Made by a program: the position numbers and the translations under genes. Below, in pieces: positions 44,445 through 53,024 of a stretch of 64,000 nt of DNA (positions are counted from its first letter, which is position 1; each line of letters starts with the position of its first letter). The stretch lies in NCBI RefSeq assembly GCF_965232925.1, contig NZ_CBDDRA010000016.1:62001-126000 (forward strand), in the 5' to 3' direction. This DNA comes from Tumidithrix helvetica. GTDB lineage: Bacteria; Cyanobacteriota; Cyanobacteriia; Pseudanabaenales; Pseudanabaenaceae. The notes beneath the pieces were generated by a model that was not told where the DNA came from, did no database searches, and saw only the letters and a program-made list of their open reading frames with translations.

Positions 44445-45371
44445 ATGTCTCCCAAGATATCTATTATTATTCCTGCTTATAATGCTGCTTCCACGATCGC
44501 CGTATCCATCCAATCTGTAGAAAATCAAACGTTTCATGATTGGGAACTATTTCTTATCAACGATGGTTCCACCGATAACACCTTAGAATGTCTTCAGCCC
44601 TTTGCCGAGAAAGATTCTAGGATTCAAATCATTTCTCGCAAAAACCAAGGAGTTTCAGCCACTCGAAATCTAGGAATTCATCAAGCCAAAGGAGAATTTA
44701 TAGCCTTTCTAGATGCTGACGATGTATGGCTTCCAGATAAATTAGCTGCTCATCTTCAACATATGCAAGCAAATCTCGACCTAGCAGTCAGCTTTAGTCG
44801 GGTGGCTTTTATGAATCAGGATGGGAAACTAACGGGACAGATTTCGACTTCGCAGTTGTTCGATCTAAAGTTAGCCAATCTTCTGTACGAAAACCCCACG
44901 ACCACGACTTCTAATTTATTTGTGAGACGCAAAGTATTTGAGCAGGCAGGTCTTTTTGCCACAGATATGAGCTTTGCCGAAGACCTCGAATGGTTGTGTC
45001 GGGCAATATGGCTGACAAAGGGCAAAATTGAGGGAATCGATCGCGTTTTAATGCATTATCGCACCAGTCAAGCAGGACTTTCTTCAGATTTAGATCGCAT
45101 GGAAGCAGGGTGGGAAGTATTGATGGGGAAGGTAAAAGTGTATGCTCATCATGAAGTTCAGAAACATTATGCGATCGCCAAAGCTATCCATTTACGATAC
45201 TTAGCGCGACGGGCTTGTCGCTTGGGTTTGCCACCTAAAGTGGGAGTAGATTTTATGAATAGAGCATTTCAATCCGATCTAAGAATCTGGTTCCGACAAC
45301 CTCATCGTACCCTACTCACGGCTCTAGTTACCTACGGACGCTATATTTATTTTGCAATTGTAAAAAGATAA
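44445..45371 (+). CDS. family 2 glycosyltransferase
   Basis: A 308-residue GT-A fold transferase: PKISIIIPAYNAASTI start, INDGSTDNTLE, the DXD motif in FLDADDVWLPDK, and an acceptor-side AEDLEWLCRAIW with ED. It is related to the gene at 45712, which shares the tail pattern of KAIHLRYLARRA. Between them lie two fragmentary polysaccharide genes, so this is a decaying exopolysaccharide locus. Sugar and acceptor unknown. Confidence 0.92.
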   Translation: MSPKISIIIPAYNAASTIAVSIQSVENQTFHDWELFLINDGSTDNTLECLQPFAEKDSRIQIISRKNQGVSATRNLGIHQAKGEFIAFLDADDVWLPDKLAAHLQHMQANLDLAVSFSRVAFMNQDGKLTGQISTSQLFDLKLANLLYENPTTTTSNLFVRRKVFEQAGLFATDMSFAEDLEWLCRAIWLTKGKIEGIDRVLMHYRTSQAGLSSDLDRMEAGWEVLMGKVKVYAHHEVQKHYAIAKAIHLRYLARRACRLGLPPKVGVDFMNRAFQSDLRIWFRQPHRTLLTALVTYGRYIYFAIVKR

Positions 45372-45383
45372 GGGGAAAAGATT

Positions 45384-45485
45384 ATGCATTTCGTTACAGT
45401 TGGAACAGAACAATATCAAACTAGTAAAGTAATCTTTTGCATAAACCAAGCCTTGATTAGTTTTCACAGTTTCGGAATATCTTGA
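45384..45485 (+). pseudogene. N-terminal fragment of PssE/Alg13-like glycosyltransferase
   Basis: The 33-codon frame starts MHFVTVGTEQYQ, which resembles the standard beginning (MIFVTVGTEQFPFDRL) of family 28 C-terminal-type glycosyltransferases, then continues for about 20 unrelated residues and stops. Only the first strand-loop is recognisable, so the gene has lost nearly all of its coding sequence. It follows the GT2 gene by 13 bases. Confidence 0.5.
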
Positions 45486-45664
45486 TTATGAAATATCAAG
45501 ACGAGAAATTGACAGAATGGAATCGCTTAGATGTAAAAACAGGCATGACGGGCATGTGGCAAGCGAACGGTCGTTCTAGTGTTAGAAGCTTCGCCAAGGT
45601 CGTAACCTTCGATCTTGAATATCGGAAAAATTGGAGTGTTTGGTATGACCTTCAGTTATCTTAA
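45482..45664 (+). pseudogene. C-terminal fragment of polyprenyl-phosphate sugar transferase
   Basis: 60 residues including LDVKTGMTGMWQANGRSS and VVTFDLEYRKNWSVWYDLQ match the last part of WcaJ/RfbP-type initiating sugar transferases (DVKPGMTGLWQVSGRS, DLxYVxNWS). The membrane part and catalytic centre are missing upstream. It ends at a stop shortly after YDLQ, before the normal terminal helix. Confidence 0.75.
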
Positions 45665-45711
45665 AAACAATAGTCGTTCTGTTCGATCGCAAAAAGTAAG
45701 GCAGTGTAGTT

Positions 45712-46707
45712 ATGGTAAAAGTATCGGCGATCGTGCCCGTTTACAATGTAGAAGCCTATATTGCGGAGACGATTCAAAGCGTTCTCGCGCAGACGTTTCA
45801 AGATTTTGAGCTAATTATTGTCGATGATGAGTCCCCCGATCGCAGTATTGAGATTGCGCGAGAATTTGGAGATCCACGCATTCAGATCGTGCAACAAAAA
45901 AATCGCGGTTTGGCGGGAGCCAGAAATACAGGGATTCGTCATGCTAAAGGTGAATATATTGCGCTTTTGGATAGCGACGATCTTTGGTTGCCTGAAAAAC
46001 TAGAAAAACACGTACAGCACCTCGATCTCAATCTTCTGGTGGGTGTGAGCTATTGTCCTTCGAGTTTTATCGATGAGTTGGGAAAGCCTTTGGGAATCAA
46101 ACAAACTCCCAAATTAACGGGGATTACATCTGCCCAAGTGCTCTGTCGCAATCCGATTGGCAATGGTTCTGCGCCTGTAATTCGGAGGGAGGTGTTTGAT
46201 GCAATTAAGTTTCAAGCCAATCTCTATGGCAGTGAAGAAGATTTCTACTTTGACGATACCTTTCGCCAGTCTGAGGATATTGAATGCTGGCTGCGCATCG
46301 CTTTACAAACCAATTGGCAGTTTGAAGGTATTCCCGAAGCCCTAACGCTATATCGGGTAAATGCTGGAGGGCTATCGGCAAATATGATGAAACAGTATGA
46401 GGCGTGGGAACGCGCGATCGCGAAGGCTCAAATCTATGCCCCTGAGTTTATCGCGGAATGGGGACAAATTGCCAAGGCATATCAATTACGCTATTTAGCC
46501 CGTCGAGCAGTACGCAATCGCGATGGTAAGGCGGCAGTAAATTTGCTACATCAAGCATTAGGATGTCACTGGAAAATTCTCTTAGAGGAGCCGAAACGCA
46601 CGATTCAAACAATGCTTGCAGCTTATTTTCTCTTTCTATTTCCTTTGTCGCTCTATCAAGCTCTGGAATCTTTGTCTTTAAAATTCGCGTCGAAATTTCA
46701 AAAGTAG
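45712..46707 (+). CDS. family 2 glycosyltransferase
   Basis: A 331-residue GT-A transferase: VSAIVPVYNVEAYIAETIQSVLAQT at the start, IIVDDESPDRSIE, DXD-type LLDSDDLWLPEK, and SEDIECWLRIALQT. The C-terminus is helical with a hydrophobic end that may touch the membrane. It is a paralogue of the gene at 44445. Co-directional after the two fragments; the locus probably once encoded an exopolysaccharide or glycan pathway. Confidence 0.92.
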   Translation: MVKVSAIVPVYNVEAYIAETIQSVLAQTFQDFELIIVDDESPDRSIEIAREFGDPRIQIVQQKNRGLAGARNTGIRHAKGEYIALLDSDDLWLPEKLEKHVQHLDLNLLVGVSYCPSSFIDELGKPLGIKQTPKLTGITSAQVLCRNPIGNGSAPVIRREVFDAIKFQANLYGSEEDFYFDDTFRQSEDIECWLRIALQTNWQFEGIPEALTLYRVNAGGLSANMMKQYEAWERAIAKAQIYAPEFIAEWGQIAKAYQLRYLARRAVRNRDGKAAVNLLHQALGCHWKILLEEPKRTIQTMLAAYFLFLFPLSLYQALESLSLKFASKFQK

Positions 46708-46740
46708 TAGCATTCTCAAAAGACTATAAGACACATTGCT

Positions 46741-46774
46741 CAACGTTGGCTTCGACTCTGCTCAGCCAACGTTG
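46741..46774. repeat. CTCAG-type dispersed palindrome
   Basis: CAACGTTGGCT (46741-46751) and AGCCAACGTTG (46764-46774) form a perfect 11-bp stem around a 12-base loop containing TCGACTCTGCTC. It lies between convergent stops of the GT2 gene and a lipoprotein gene and is a likely terminator. Related cores occur at 10951, 17177 and 57232. Confidence 0.7.
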
Positions 46775-46798
46775 GGACTTTAATTTATGGGAGATCCC

Positions 46799-47206
46799 TT
46801 AGTTGCTCACACAAGCGTTAATAATCTCAAGAAATTTAGGGGGTGGCTCCTTCCCAGGGGTTAGCTCTTGGCTTATCTTGACAAACTCATCCAAGGTGTA
46901 TTTGTCCTGAATTTTGTTGATGGTGCATTTGCAATAATCTACCTTGCCACCAGATGACTCTACACAGCTATCCATATAGCTTTTAACAAAAGCTGCACCA
47001 TAGTCATTCTTCGGTTTTGATGTATTTTCTCCCTTGGGAGTTGCTGCTGGTGAAGTTGTTGGTGTTGCTGCTGGTGAAGTTGCTGGTGCAGAAGCCTGAG
47101 TGGTAGGTGTTTGAGCAACAGGGGTAGGCGCGTTAGGTGTACACCCTACAGCCATCAGTAAACTGAAACTTAGGAGGGGAAGAGAAAGGTGTAAACGATT
47201 TTGCAT
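46799..47206 (-). CDS. small lipoprotein with Thr/Pro-rich linker
   Basis: A 135-residue protein with a lipoprotein signal (hydrophobic core 8-20, lipobox MAVGC, C22), then a Thr/Pro/Ala-rich linker containing two near-identical ATSPAATP-type units, then an 80-residue C-terminal domain with four Cys (SCVESSGG, YCKCTINKI, NACVSN) suggesting two disulfides. The family is not recognised. It lies 36 bases downstream of the VOC gene. Confidence 0.75.
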   Translation of the reverse strand: MQNRLHLSLPLLSFSLLMAVGCTPNAPTPVAQTPTTQASAPATSPAATPTTSPAATPKGENTSKPKNDYGAAFVKSYMDSCVESSGGKVDYCKCTINKIQDKYTLDEFVKISQELTPGKEPPPKFLEIINACVSN

Positions 47207-47242
47207 TGGTATAGAAGTAAGTTATAAAGAAACAAAAACTAA

Positions 47243-47719
47243 CTAAGCTTCACTTAGGGCAAGGGTGTTTGCAAACGCTTGCCTTTGAGTAGGAACGTCG
47301 CCAATTTGATGATACTCAGTTTCGCCAAAAATAGCTGACTCAAATTTGTAGTGTTTAAACTCTAAAACGTTTCCTGAAGGATCGGTTAAGAAAAATGTGC
47401 GATGCTCTAGGGGGGTATCGGTAAAGCGAACTTTAGGCTTTTGATAAAACTTAAGTCGTCTTTCCTGAACCTGCTCTAGCAGAGCCATCCAGTTACTTTC
47501 GGAGTGAAAAACCAAACCAAAATGACGAGGATAAATGCCAGTTTGATCGCTCAAAGGCTCATCCACAACATGGGCAACCAGTTGATGACCGTAAAGACTC
47601 AAAATGATCGAGTTAGGAGTTTCGCGCCCCGCTAAACAGCCGAGCCCATCAACATAAAAAGCCTTTGTACTTGCGATATCTGTTACAGGAAAAGCTAAAT
47701 GAAACAGGATCTTAGTCAT
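47243..47719 (-). CDS. VOC-superfamily protein (glyoxalase/dioxygenase-like)
   Basis: A 158-residue protein: LFHLAFPVTDIASTKAFYVDGLG at the start (His as a possible metal ligand), HFGLVF in the middle, and DPSGNVLEFKHYK at the end with Glu. This is the pattern of a widespread cyanobacterial VOC group related to fosfomycin-resistance/dioxygenase proteins. Its start overlaps the purF stop by four bases, so it is translated from the same mRNA; no metabolic link to purine synthesis is evident. Confidence 0.85.
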   Translation of the reverse strand: MTKILFHLAFPVTDIASTKAFYVDGLGCLAGRETPNSIILSLYGHQLVAHVVDEPLSDQTGIYPRHFGLVFHSESNWMALLEQVQERRLKFYQKPKVRFTDTPLEHRTFFLTDPSGNVLEFKHYKFESAIFGETEYHQIGDVPTQRQAFANTLALSEA

Positions 47720-49182
47720 GGTGCCGTGTTTTCGTGGATGAGTTTAGAACGTTTGAGTTTATCAGGTACAGCAATTGGATAGTCACCAGTAAAACAAGCC
47801 GTACAAAAATGGTTGATATCTGTCTCGGTTGCTTTTAGCATAGAGTTTTTGCTGAGATAAGCCAAGCTATCAACCTCTATTATTTTACCGATCTCCTCGA
47901 CAGATTTTGTCGCACCGATAAGATGATCTTGTGAGTCTGTATCGATACCATAAAAGCAAGGATGCGTTACAGGGGGAGAAGAAATTCGCATGTGAACTTC
48001 GATCGCACCCGCCTCTTTTAATGCCCTGACAATTTTGCGGCTAGTCGTGCCCCGCACGATCGAATCATCAATAACCACAACCCGTTTGCCTTTTAAGACA
48101 TCCTTGAGTGGGTTGAGTTTCATCTTAATGCCAGATTCGCGCATCATTTGGGTCGGCTGGATGAACGTGCGCCCGACATAACGATTTTTAATCAAGCCCT
48201 CACCATAGGGAATGCCAGAAGCCTCAGAAAACCCGATCGCGGCGGGTACGCCAGAGTCGGGGACGCCAATGACTAAATCTGCCTCCACAGGAGACTCTTT
48301 AGCCAAAATTCTTCCCAACTGCATCCGATAGGTATAAAGACTTTCGCCATGCATGACACTATCGGGTCGAGCAAAGTAGATCATCTCAAACACGCAGAGT
48401 TTGGGCTGCGTCTCGTTGAGCCACTGATGGGAATGTAGACCTGTGCGATCGATCCAAACCAACTCGCCTGGGTTTACCTCTCGAACATAATCTGCACCGA
48501 TAATGTCTAGACCGCAGGTCTCAGAGGACAATACATAGCTGCCATCTGGCATGATACCAATGACCAAAGGACGTACCCCATAGCCATCTCTAGCGCCTGC
48601 GATCGCTTCCGATGTTGCCATGACTAGGCTAAATGCACCCTGACATCGCCTTAAAGCCTTAATAATGCCGTCAACCCAGCTTAGACCTTCATTGATCGCC
48701 TCAGCCACAGCAAAGGCAATCCCCTCTGAGTCAGAAGAGGATTCGAGGGCATGACCCTGCGCTAAAAGTTCGCCTCTTAGCTCGGTGGCGTTGACCAAGT
48801 TGCCATTGTGAGCCAAGGAAAAATCCCCAAGCTTGGTTTTGACCACCAAGGGTTGGGCGTTGGCAATTTTACTCGATCCCGTAGTGGAGTAACGCGTGTG
48901 CCCGATCGCGATCGAGCCCGTCAAACCTGTCAAAATTTTTTCATCAAATACTTGAGAAACCAGTCCCATCGCCTTATGGATATGCGCGACAAGGGGATCT
49001 GGCTTTTGAGTATCAAAGGAAACTATCCCAGCTGATTCTTGACCGCGATGCTGGAGGGCATACAAACCAAAATAAACAAGGTTTGCTACATCAGCCTCTG
49101 GGGCAATCACGCCAAAGACACCGCAAGCTTCTTCGGGTCTGTCTGGTCGATCGTCGAAACTTAAAAAAGGCTTTGGCAGCAT
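47716..49182 (-). CDS. purF: amidophosphoribosyltransferase
   Basis: First committed step of purine synthesis: PRPP plus glutamine to phosphoribosylamine. ATG 49182 gives 488 residues: a short propeptide precedes EEACGVFGV, whose Cys becomes the N-terminal nucleophile of the glutaminase domain. HTRYSTTGSS and HNGNLVN follow; the PRTase domain has VVIDDSIVRGTTS. Cysteines near the C-terminus (HPCFYGID, FCTACFTGDYP) match the Fe-S form of the family. The frame is open to 49233, but that extension is not conserved-looking. A four-base overlap couples it with the VOC gene. Confidence 0.95.
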   Translation of the reverse strand: MLPKPFLSFDDRPDRPEEACGVFGVIAPEADVANLVYFGLYALQHRGQESAGIVSFDTQKPDPLVAHIHKAMGLVSQVFDEKILTGLTGSIAIGHTRYSTTGSSKIANAQPLVVKTKLGDFSLAHNGNLVNATELRGELLAQGHALESSSDSEGIAFAVAEAINEGLSWVDGIIKALRRCQGAFSLVMATSEAIAGARDGYGVRPLVIGIMPDGSYVLSSETCGLDIIGADYVREVNPGELVWIDRTGLHSHQWLNETQPKLCVFEMIYFARPDSVMHGESLYTYRMQLGRILAKESPVEADLVIGVPDSGVPAAIGFSEASGIPYGEGLIKNRYVGRTFIQPTQMMRESGIKMKLNPLKDVLKGKRVVVIDDSIVRGTTSRKIVRALKEAGAIEVHMRISSPPVTHPCFYGIDTDSQDHLIGATKSVEEIGKIIEVDSLAYLSKNSMLKATETDINHFCTACFTGDYPIAVPDKLKRSKLIHENTAP

Positions 49183-49471
49183 AGGGGTAATTCTAGAATC
49201 AAGGACTCTCAATAGAGAAAACATAAAGCCCACAGCTTAATCGTACCAGTTAAGCCTTTCTTAACCATCAGAGATTTGTACGTAAGTTTGGATTTCCTAA
49301 CTTTTGGCGAGATCCCATCATAGCTCGACAAAACTTAACATTTACAACGCTGATTTCAGTAATGTATAGGGACAGTCTCGCTTGTAAACTAGAGACTGAA
49401 GTTGTGAGATCGCAACTATTTTGTTTAAAACTTTAAAGCTCTGAAATATTTAAGGAAAAGGGATTCTACGC

Positions 49472-50509
49472 ATGGATAACACAATCAGCCTTGAAATTAT
49501 CGAGGTCGTCGAACAGGCTGCGATCGCATCCGCTAAGTGGATGGGAAAAGGTGAAAAAAATACGGCTGACGAAGTTGCAGTCGAAGCAATGCGCGATCGT
49601 ATGAACAAAATTCATATGCGTGGACGAATCGTAATTGGCGAAGGAGAGCGCGATGATGCTCCCATGCTCTACATTGGCGAAGAAGTAGGGATTTGTACGC
49701 AGCCTAATGCTAGTGAGTTCTGCACCATTGAAGAACTTCAAGAAATTGATATCGCGGTTGACCCCTGTGAAGGTACAAACCTCGTTGCCTACGGTCAAAA
49801 TGGCTCCATGGCAGTCTTGGCGATTTCTGAAAAAGGCGGCTTGTTTGCTGCTCCTGACTTTTACATGAATAAGCTGGCAGCCCCTGCGGTTGCTGCGGGT
49901 CATGTGGATATTCGCAACACACCTACTCAAAACCTCAAGATTTTGTCCGAATGTATGGATCGGGCGATCGAAGAGTTAGTCGTCGTAGTTATGGATCGTC
50001 CTCGTCACGATGGGCTCATTGCCGAAATCAGACAAGCTGGGGCAAGAGTCCGCTTGATCAGTGACGGGGATGTCTCGGCGGCAATTTCTTGCGCCTTTGC
50101 AGGTACAAACATTCACGCATTGATGGGTATTGGTGCAGCACCTGAAGGTGTTATTTCGGCTGCTGCTCTACGTTGCGTTGGCGGACATTTCCAAGGTCAA
50201 CTGATTTACGATCCAGCGATCGTCAAAACTGGTTTGATCGGTGAGAGCAAAGAAAGCAATATCGAACGTTTGAAGTCAATGAACATCAACGATCCTGATA
50301 AGGTCTATAATGCCAACGAACTAGCTTCAGGCGAGAACGTCCTATTCGCAGCTTGCGGTATCACATCGGGTACTTTGATGGAAGGCGTTCGCTTCTTTGG
50401 TGGTGGTGCCAGAACTGAATCTCTGATTATTTCTAGTCAATCTAAGACTGTGAGATTTGTGGACACCATTCACATGAATAACAACCCTCGCACCATTAGC
50501 TTGAACTAG
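49472..50509 (+). CDS. glpX: class II fructose-1,6-/sedoheptulose-1,7-bisphosphatase
   Basis: Bifunctional cyanobacterial phosphatase of the Calvin-Benson cycle, acting on fructose-1,6- and sedoheptulose-1,7-bisphosphate with divalent metal. 345 residues: MGKGEKNTADEVAV, IVIGEGERDDAPMLYIGE, VDPCEGTNLVAYG with acidic metal ligands, and GAAPEGVISAAALRC are characteristic. A strong hairpin terminator follows at 50534. In cyanobacteria the enzyme is redox- and AMP-regulated; no regulatory site is seen here. Confidence 0.96.
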   Translation: MDNTISLEIIEVVEQAAIASAKWMGKGEKNTADEVAVEAMRDRMNKIHMRGRIVIGEGERDDAPMLYIGEEVGICTQPNASEFCTIEELQEIDIAVDPCEGTNLVAYGQNGSMAVLAISEKGGLFAAPDFYMNKLAAPAVAAGHVDIRNTPTQNLKILSECMDRAIEELVVVVMDRPRHDGLIAEIRQAGARVRLISDGDVSAAISCAFAGTNIHALMGIGAAPEGVISAAALRCVGGHFQGQLIYDPAIVKTGLIGESKESNIERLKSMNINDPDKVYNANELASGENVLFAACGITSGTLMEGVRFFGGGARTESLIISSQSKTVRFVDTIHMNNNPRTISLN

Positions 50510-50533
50510 TGCGGTAGTCGTTAAGCGATCGGT

Positions 50534-50573
50534 TACAAGCGATCGGGTTTTGATTCTTTCCCGATCGCTTGTA
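50534..50573 (+). terminator. terminator-like hairpin after glpX
   Basis: TACAAGCGATCGGG (50534-50547) and its exact reverse complement (50560-50573) form a 14-bp stem with a 12-base T-rich loop, 24 bases after the glpX stop. No long T-tract follows. Confidence 0.7.
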
Positions 50574-50682
50574 GCGCAAAAGCAAGTTCAGCATTGGTCG
50601 AAACACCACTGAAGAACAACATAAACAATCAATCATTTTATTTTCTAATCAAAACCATTTAAATTTAATTTTTAAGTAAGTT

Positions 50683-52002
50683 ATGAATATTGCTGTTGTT
50701 GGCTTGAGTCACAAAACGGCGACGGTAGAAGTACGGGAGAAGCTGAGCATTCCAGAAGCAAGAGTGGAAGCAGCGACTGCCCAATTAATGAGCTATCCAC
50801 ATATCGAAGAAGCCGCGATTCTCAGTACCTGCAACCGTTTAGAGTTGTATGTTGTTGCACGCGAAACTGAGGGCGGTATTCGAGAAATCACGCAGTTTTT
50901 GTCAGAATTTAGTCAGTTACCGCTGCAATTTTTACGCCGCTATCTATTTATTTTGCTGCGCCAAGATGCCGTGATGCACTTAATGCGCGTTGCTTCGGGT
51001 CTAGATAGTTTGGTTTTAGGCGAAGGACAAATTCTGGCTCAGGTCAAACATACGCATCGGCTCGCCCAACAGCATAATGGGGCTGGACGCATTCTCAACC
51101 AACTGTTTAAGCAATCACTCTCAGCAGGTAAGCGGGTTCGTACTGAAACAGAAATTGGTACAGGCGCTGTGTCGATTAGTTCTGCTGCGGTAGAGTTAGC
51201 GCAGATTAAGCTATCCAGCCTTGTCGATAAACGCATTTCCATTTTGGGCGCAGGCAAAATGTCGCGCTTGCTGGTTCAGCATCTTTTGTCTAAAGGTGCT
51301 CAAAAAATTACAATTATCAATCGCTCTACAAAACGAGCCGAGGAACTCGTCGCCCAATTTAGAAATGGCAACGAAAGTGTCGATTTTCATGTGTGTACAT
51401 CTGAAAGCCTGTTTGAATGCGTCGCAGTTTCCGATCTAGTATTTACTAGCACTGCCTCTACAGAGATTTTGGTGGCAAAAGAACATTTGGAGCCGTTTAT
51501 TCACAATCATTCGGGCTTAATGTTGGTCGATATCTCTGTACCCCGTAATGTCAGTAACGATGTTAAAGAGTTATCGAATGTCAATATCTTTAACGTAGAC
51601 GATTTACAGGCTGTGGTTGCCGAAAACCAAGAAAGCCGCAGACAAATGGCATTACAAGCTGAAGTCCTTTTAGAAGAATGCGTAGAAGAGTTTGATGTTT
51701 GGTGGCGATCGCTAGAAACTGTACCTACGATCAGCAAACTGCGCCAAAAAATGGAAGTGATTCGCGAACAAGAGATGGAAAAGGCACTTTCACGTCTGGG
51801 CAGTGAGTTTGCAGATAAACATCAAGATGTAATTGAAAACTTGACTCGCGGTATTATCAACAAGATTTTGCACGACCCCATGGTACAACTTCGCGCACAA
51901 GAGGATATTGAAACCCGTCGCCGTGCCATGCAGACTTTACAGATGCTTTTCGATCTCGACGCCCCAAATCAGCTTAGAGGAACGGGTGGTTTTGGCAACT
52001 AG
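50683..52002 (+). CDS. hemA: glutamyl-tRNA reductase
   Basis: First committed step of tetrapyrrole synthesis: reduces glutamyl-tRNA to glutamate-1-semialdehyde with NADPH. 439 residues: MNIAVVGLSHKTA start, catalytic C50 in STCNRLELY, GLDSLVLGEGQI, NAD-binding ILGAGKMSRLL, and the C-terminal dimerisation helix (LFDLDAPNQL end). It supplies haem, chlorophyll and bilins. Terminator at 52034. Confidence 0.97.
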   Translation: MNIAVVGLSHKTATVEVREKLSIPEARVEAATAQLMSYPHIEEAAILSTCNRLELYVVARETEGGIREITQFLSEFSQLPLQFLRRYLFILLRQDAVMHLMRVASGLDSLVLGEGQILAQVKHTHRLAQQHNGAGRILNQLFKQSLSAGKRVRTETEIGTGAVSISSAAVELAQIKLSSLVDKRISILGAGKMSRLLVQHLLSKGAQKITIINRSTKRAEELVAQFRNGNESVDFHVCTSESLFECVAVSDLVFTSTASTEILVAKEHLEPFIHNHSGLMLVDISVPRNVSNDVKELSNVNIFNVDDLQAVVAENQESRRQMALQAEVLLEECVEEFDVWWRSLETVPTISKLRQKMEVIREQEMEKALSRLGSEFADKHQDVIENLTRGIINKILHDPMVQLRAQEDIETRRRAMQTLQMLFDLDAPNQLRGTGGFGN

Positions 52003-52033
52003 ACAAAACCTTAGAAAAATCCATTTTAGAAGG

Positions 52034-52057
52034 GGGCAGAGATATCTTTGCCCTTTT
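52034..52057 (+). terminator. terminator after hemA
   Basis: GGGCA-(AGAT/ATCT)-TGCCC hairpin, interrupted by single unpaired bases, followed by TTTT, 32 bases after the hemA stop. Confidence 0.75.
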
Positions 52058-52163
52058 CGATTTCTAACCGCATAAAAACTATCCTTGCCGAGGATAATAT
52101 TGGGGCATAGAAATTTGTTGGCACAATTCCTTTTCTCACAGCCCTATAAAGGAGAAAAATCAG

Positions 52164-53024
52164 ATGAAAACCATTGCTGTTTACCATAACAAGGGCGGCG
52201 TAGGTAAAACAACAACTGTGATCAATCTCGCTGCTGCGCTTAGTAAACGCAGGTTTAGAGTTTTAATCATTGATATTGATAGTCAAGCCAATACGACCTT
52301 TGCAACAGGCTTGATGAAATTTACTGACGAAGATGACGATGACTTAAGAGATAGCAATATCTACCATGTGATCATCTCAAAATCAAAGGATTTCATTCCA
52401 GGAATTGCGCGTAAGACCCAGTTTGCAACGCCTGAAGTCGATACGGTTCCCTCGCACATCAGCCTAATTTGGAAAGAAAGAGAACTAATCGACAAAACCT
52501 TTTCTAAAACCAGACTGATTGAGAAACTCAAACATGTGGAAGGTGACTATGATTTTGTGCTGATTGATACGCCACCTTCCCTTAATATTTATGCCCAAAT
52601 TGCTTTGGTTGTCGCAGATTATTTAATTATTCCATCGGACTTAAAGCCTTTTGCGAATGAGGGCTTGCGAAATGTGAAAAACTTTATTGAAGAGATTGAT
52701 GAGTTTAGAGAAGCAATTCAAAAAAAGCCTTTACAGATTTTAGGGGTATTGCCTTCAAAGATTTTAACCACTGCTAACTATGTCAAAAGTTCGTTACCAA
52801 AAGCCGAGGAGTTAATTCGATCGCGTTATGGTCTTCCAGTGCTTGAAACTCGAATTTTTCAGCGCGAAGATTTAGCCAAGTGTATCGATAATACGGTAAC
52901 AGTTGGAGACCTGAGCATTCCCGACCCTAGATCGATCTTTGATTACAAGCCAGATTCTCAGTCTGCCGAGGAGTTTGAAGCTTTAGCCATAGAAGTAATT
53001 AAAAAAATTGGTGTGACTCCATGA
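52164..53024 (+). CDS. ParA-family ATPase
   Basis: A 286-residue Walker-type partition ATPase: deviant P-loop KGGVGKTTT near residue 10 with the signature Lys, DIDSQANTT (A'), and FVLIDTPPSLN (Walker B). It has no N-terminal DNA-binding domain, so it is of the smaller ParA (type Ib/MinD-like) size. The four-base overlap with the ParB-like gene suggests a coupled partition or positioning pair. In cyanobacteria related pairs position carboxysomes (McdAB), but this protein has the canonical Lys that McdA lacks. Confidence 0.9.
   Translation: MKTIAVYHNKGGVGKTTTVINLAAALSKRRFRVLIIDIDSQANTTFATGLMKFTDEDDDDLRDSNIYHVIISKSKDFIPGIARKTQFATPEVDTVPSHISLIWKERELIDKTFSKTRLIEKLKHVEGDYDFVLIDTPPSLNIYAQIALVVADYLIIPSDLKPFANEGLRNVKNFIEEIDEFREAIQKKPLQILGVLPSKILTTANYVKSSLPKAEELIRSRYGLPVLETRIFQREDLAKCIDNTVTVGDLSIPDPRSIFDYKPDSQSAEEFEALAIEVIKKIGVTP

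Noticed and set aside
49466..49930. 154-codon antisense frame opposite glpX
   Set aside because: Shadow of the strongly conserved glpX frame; translation resembles no family.
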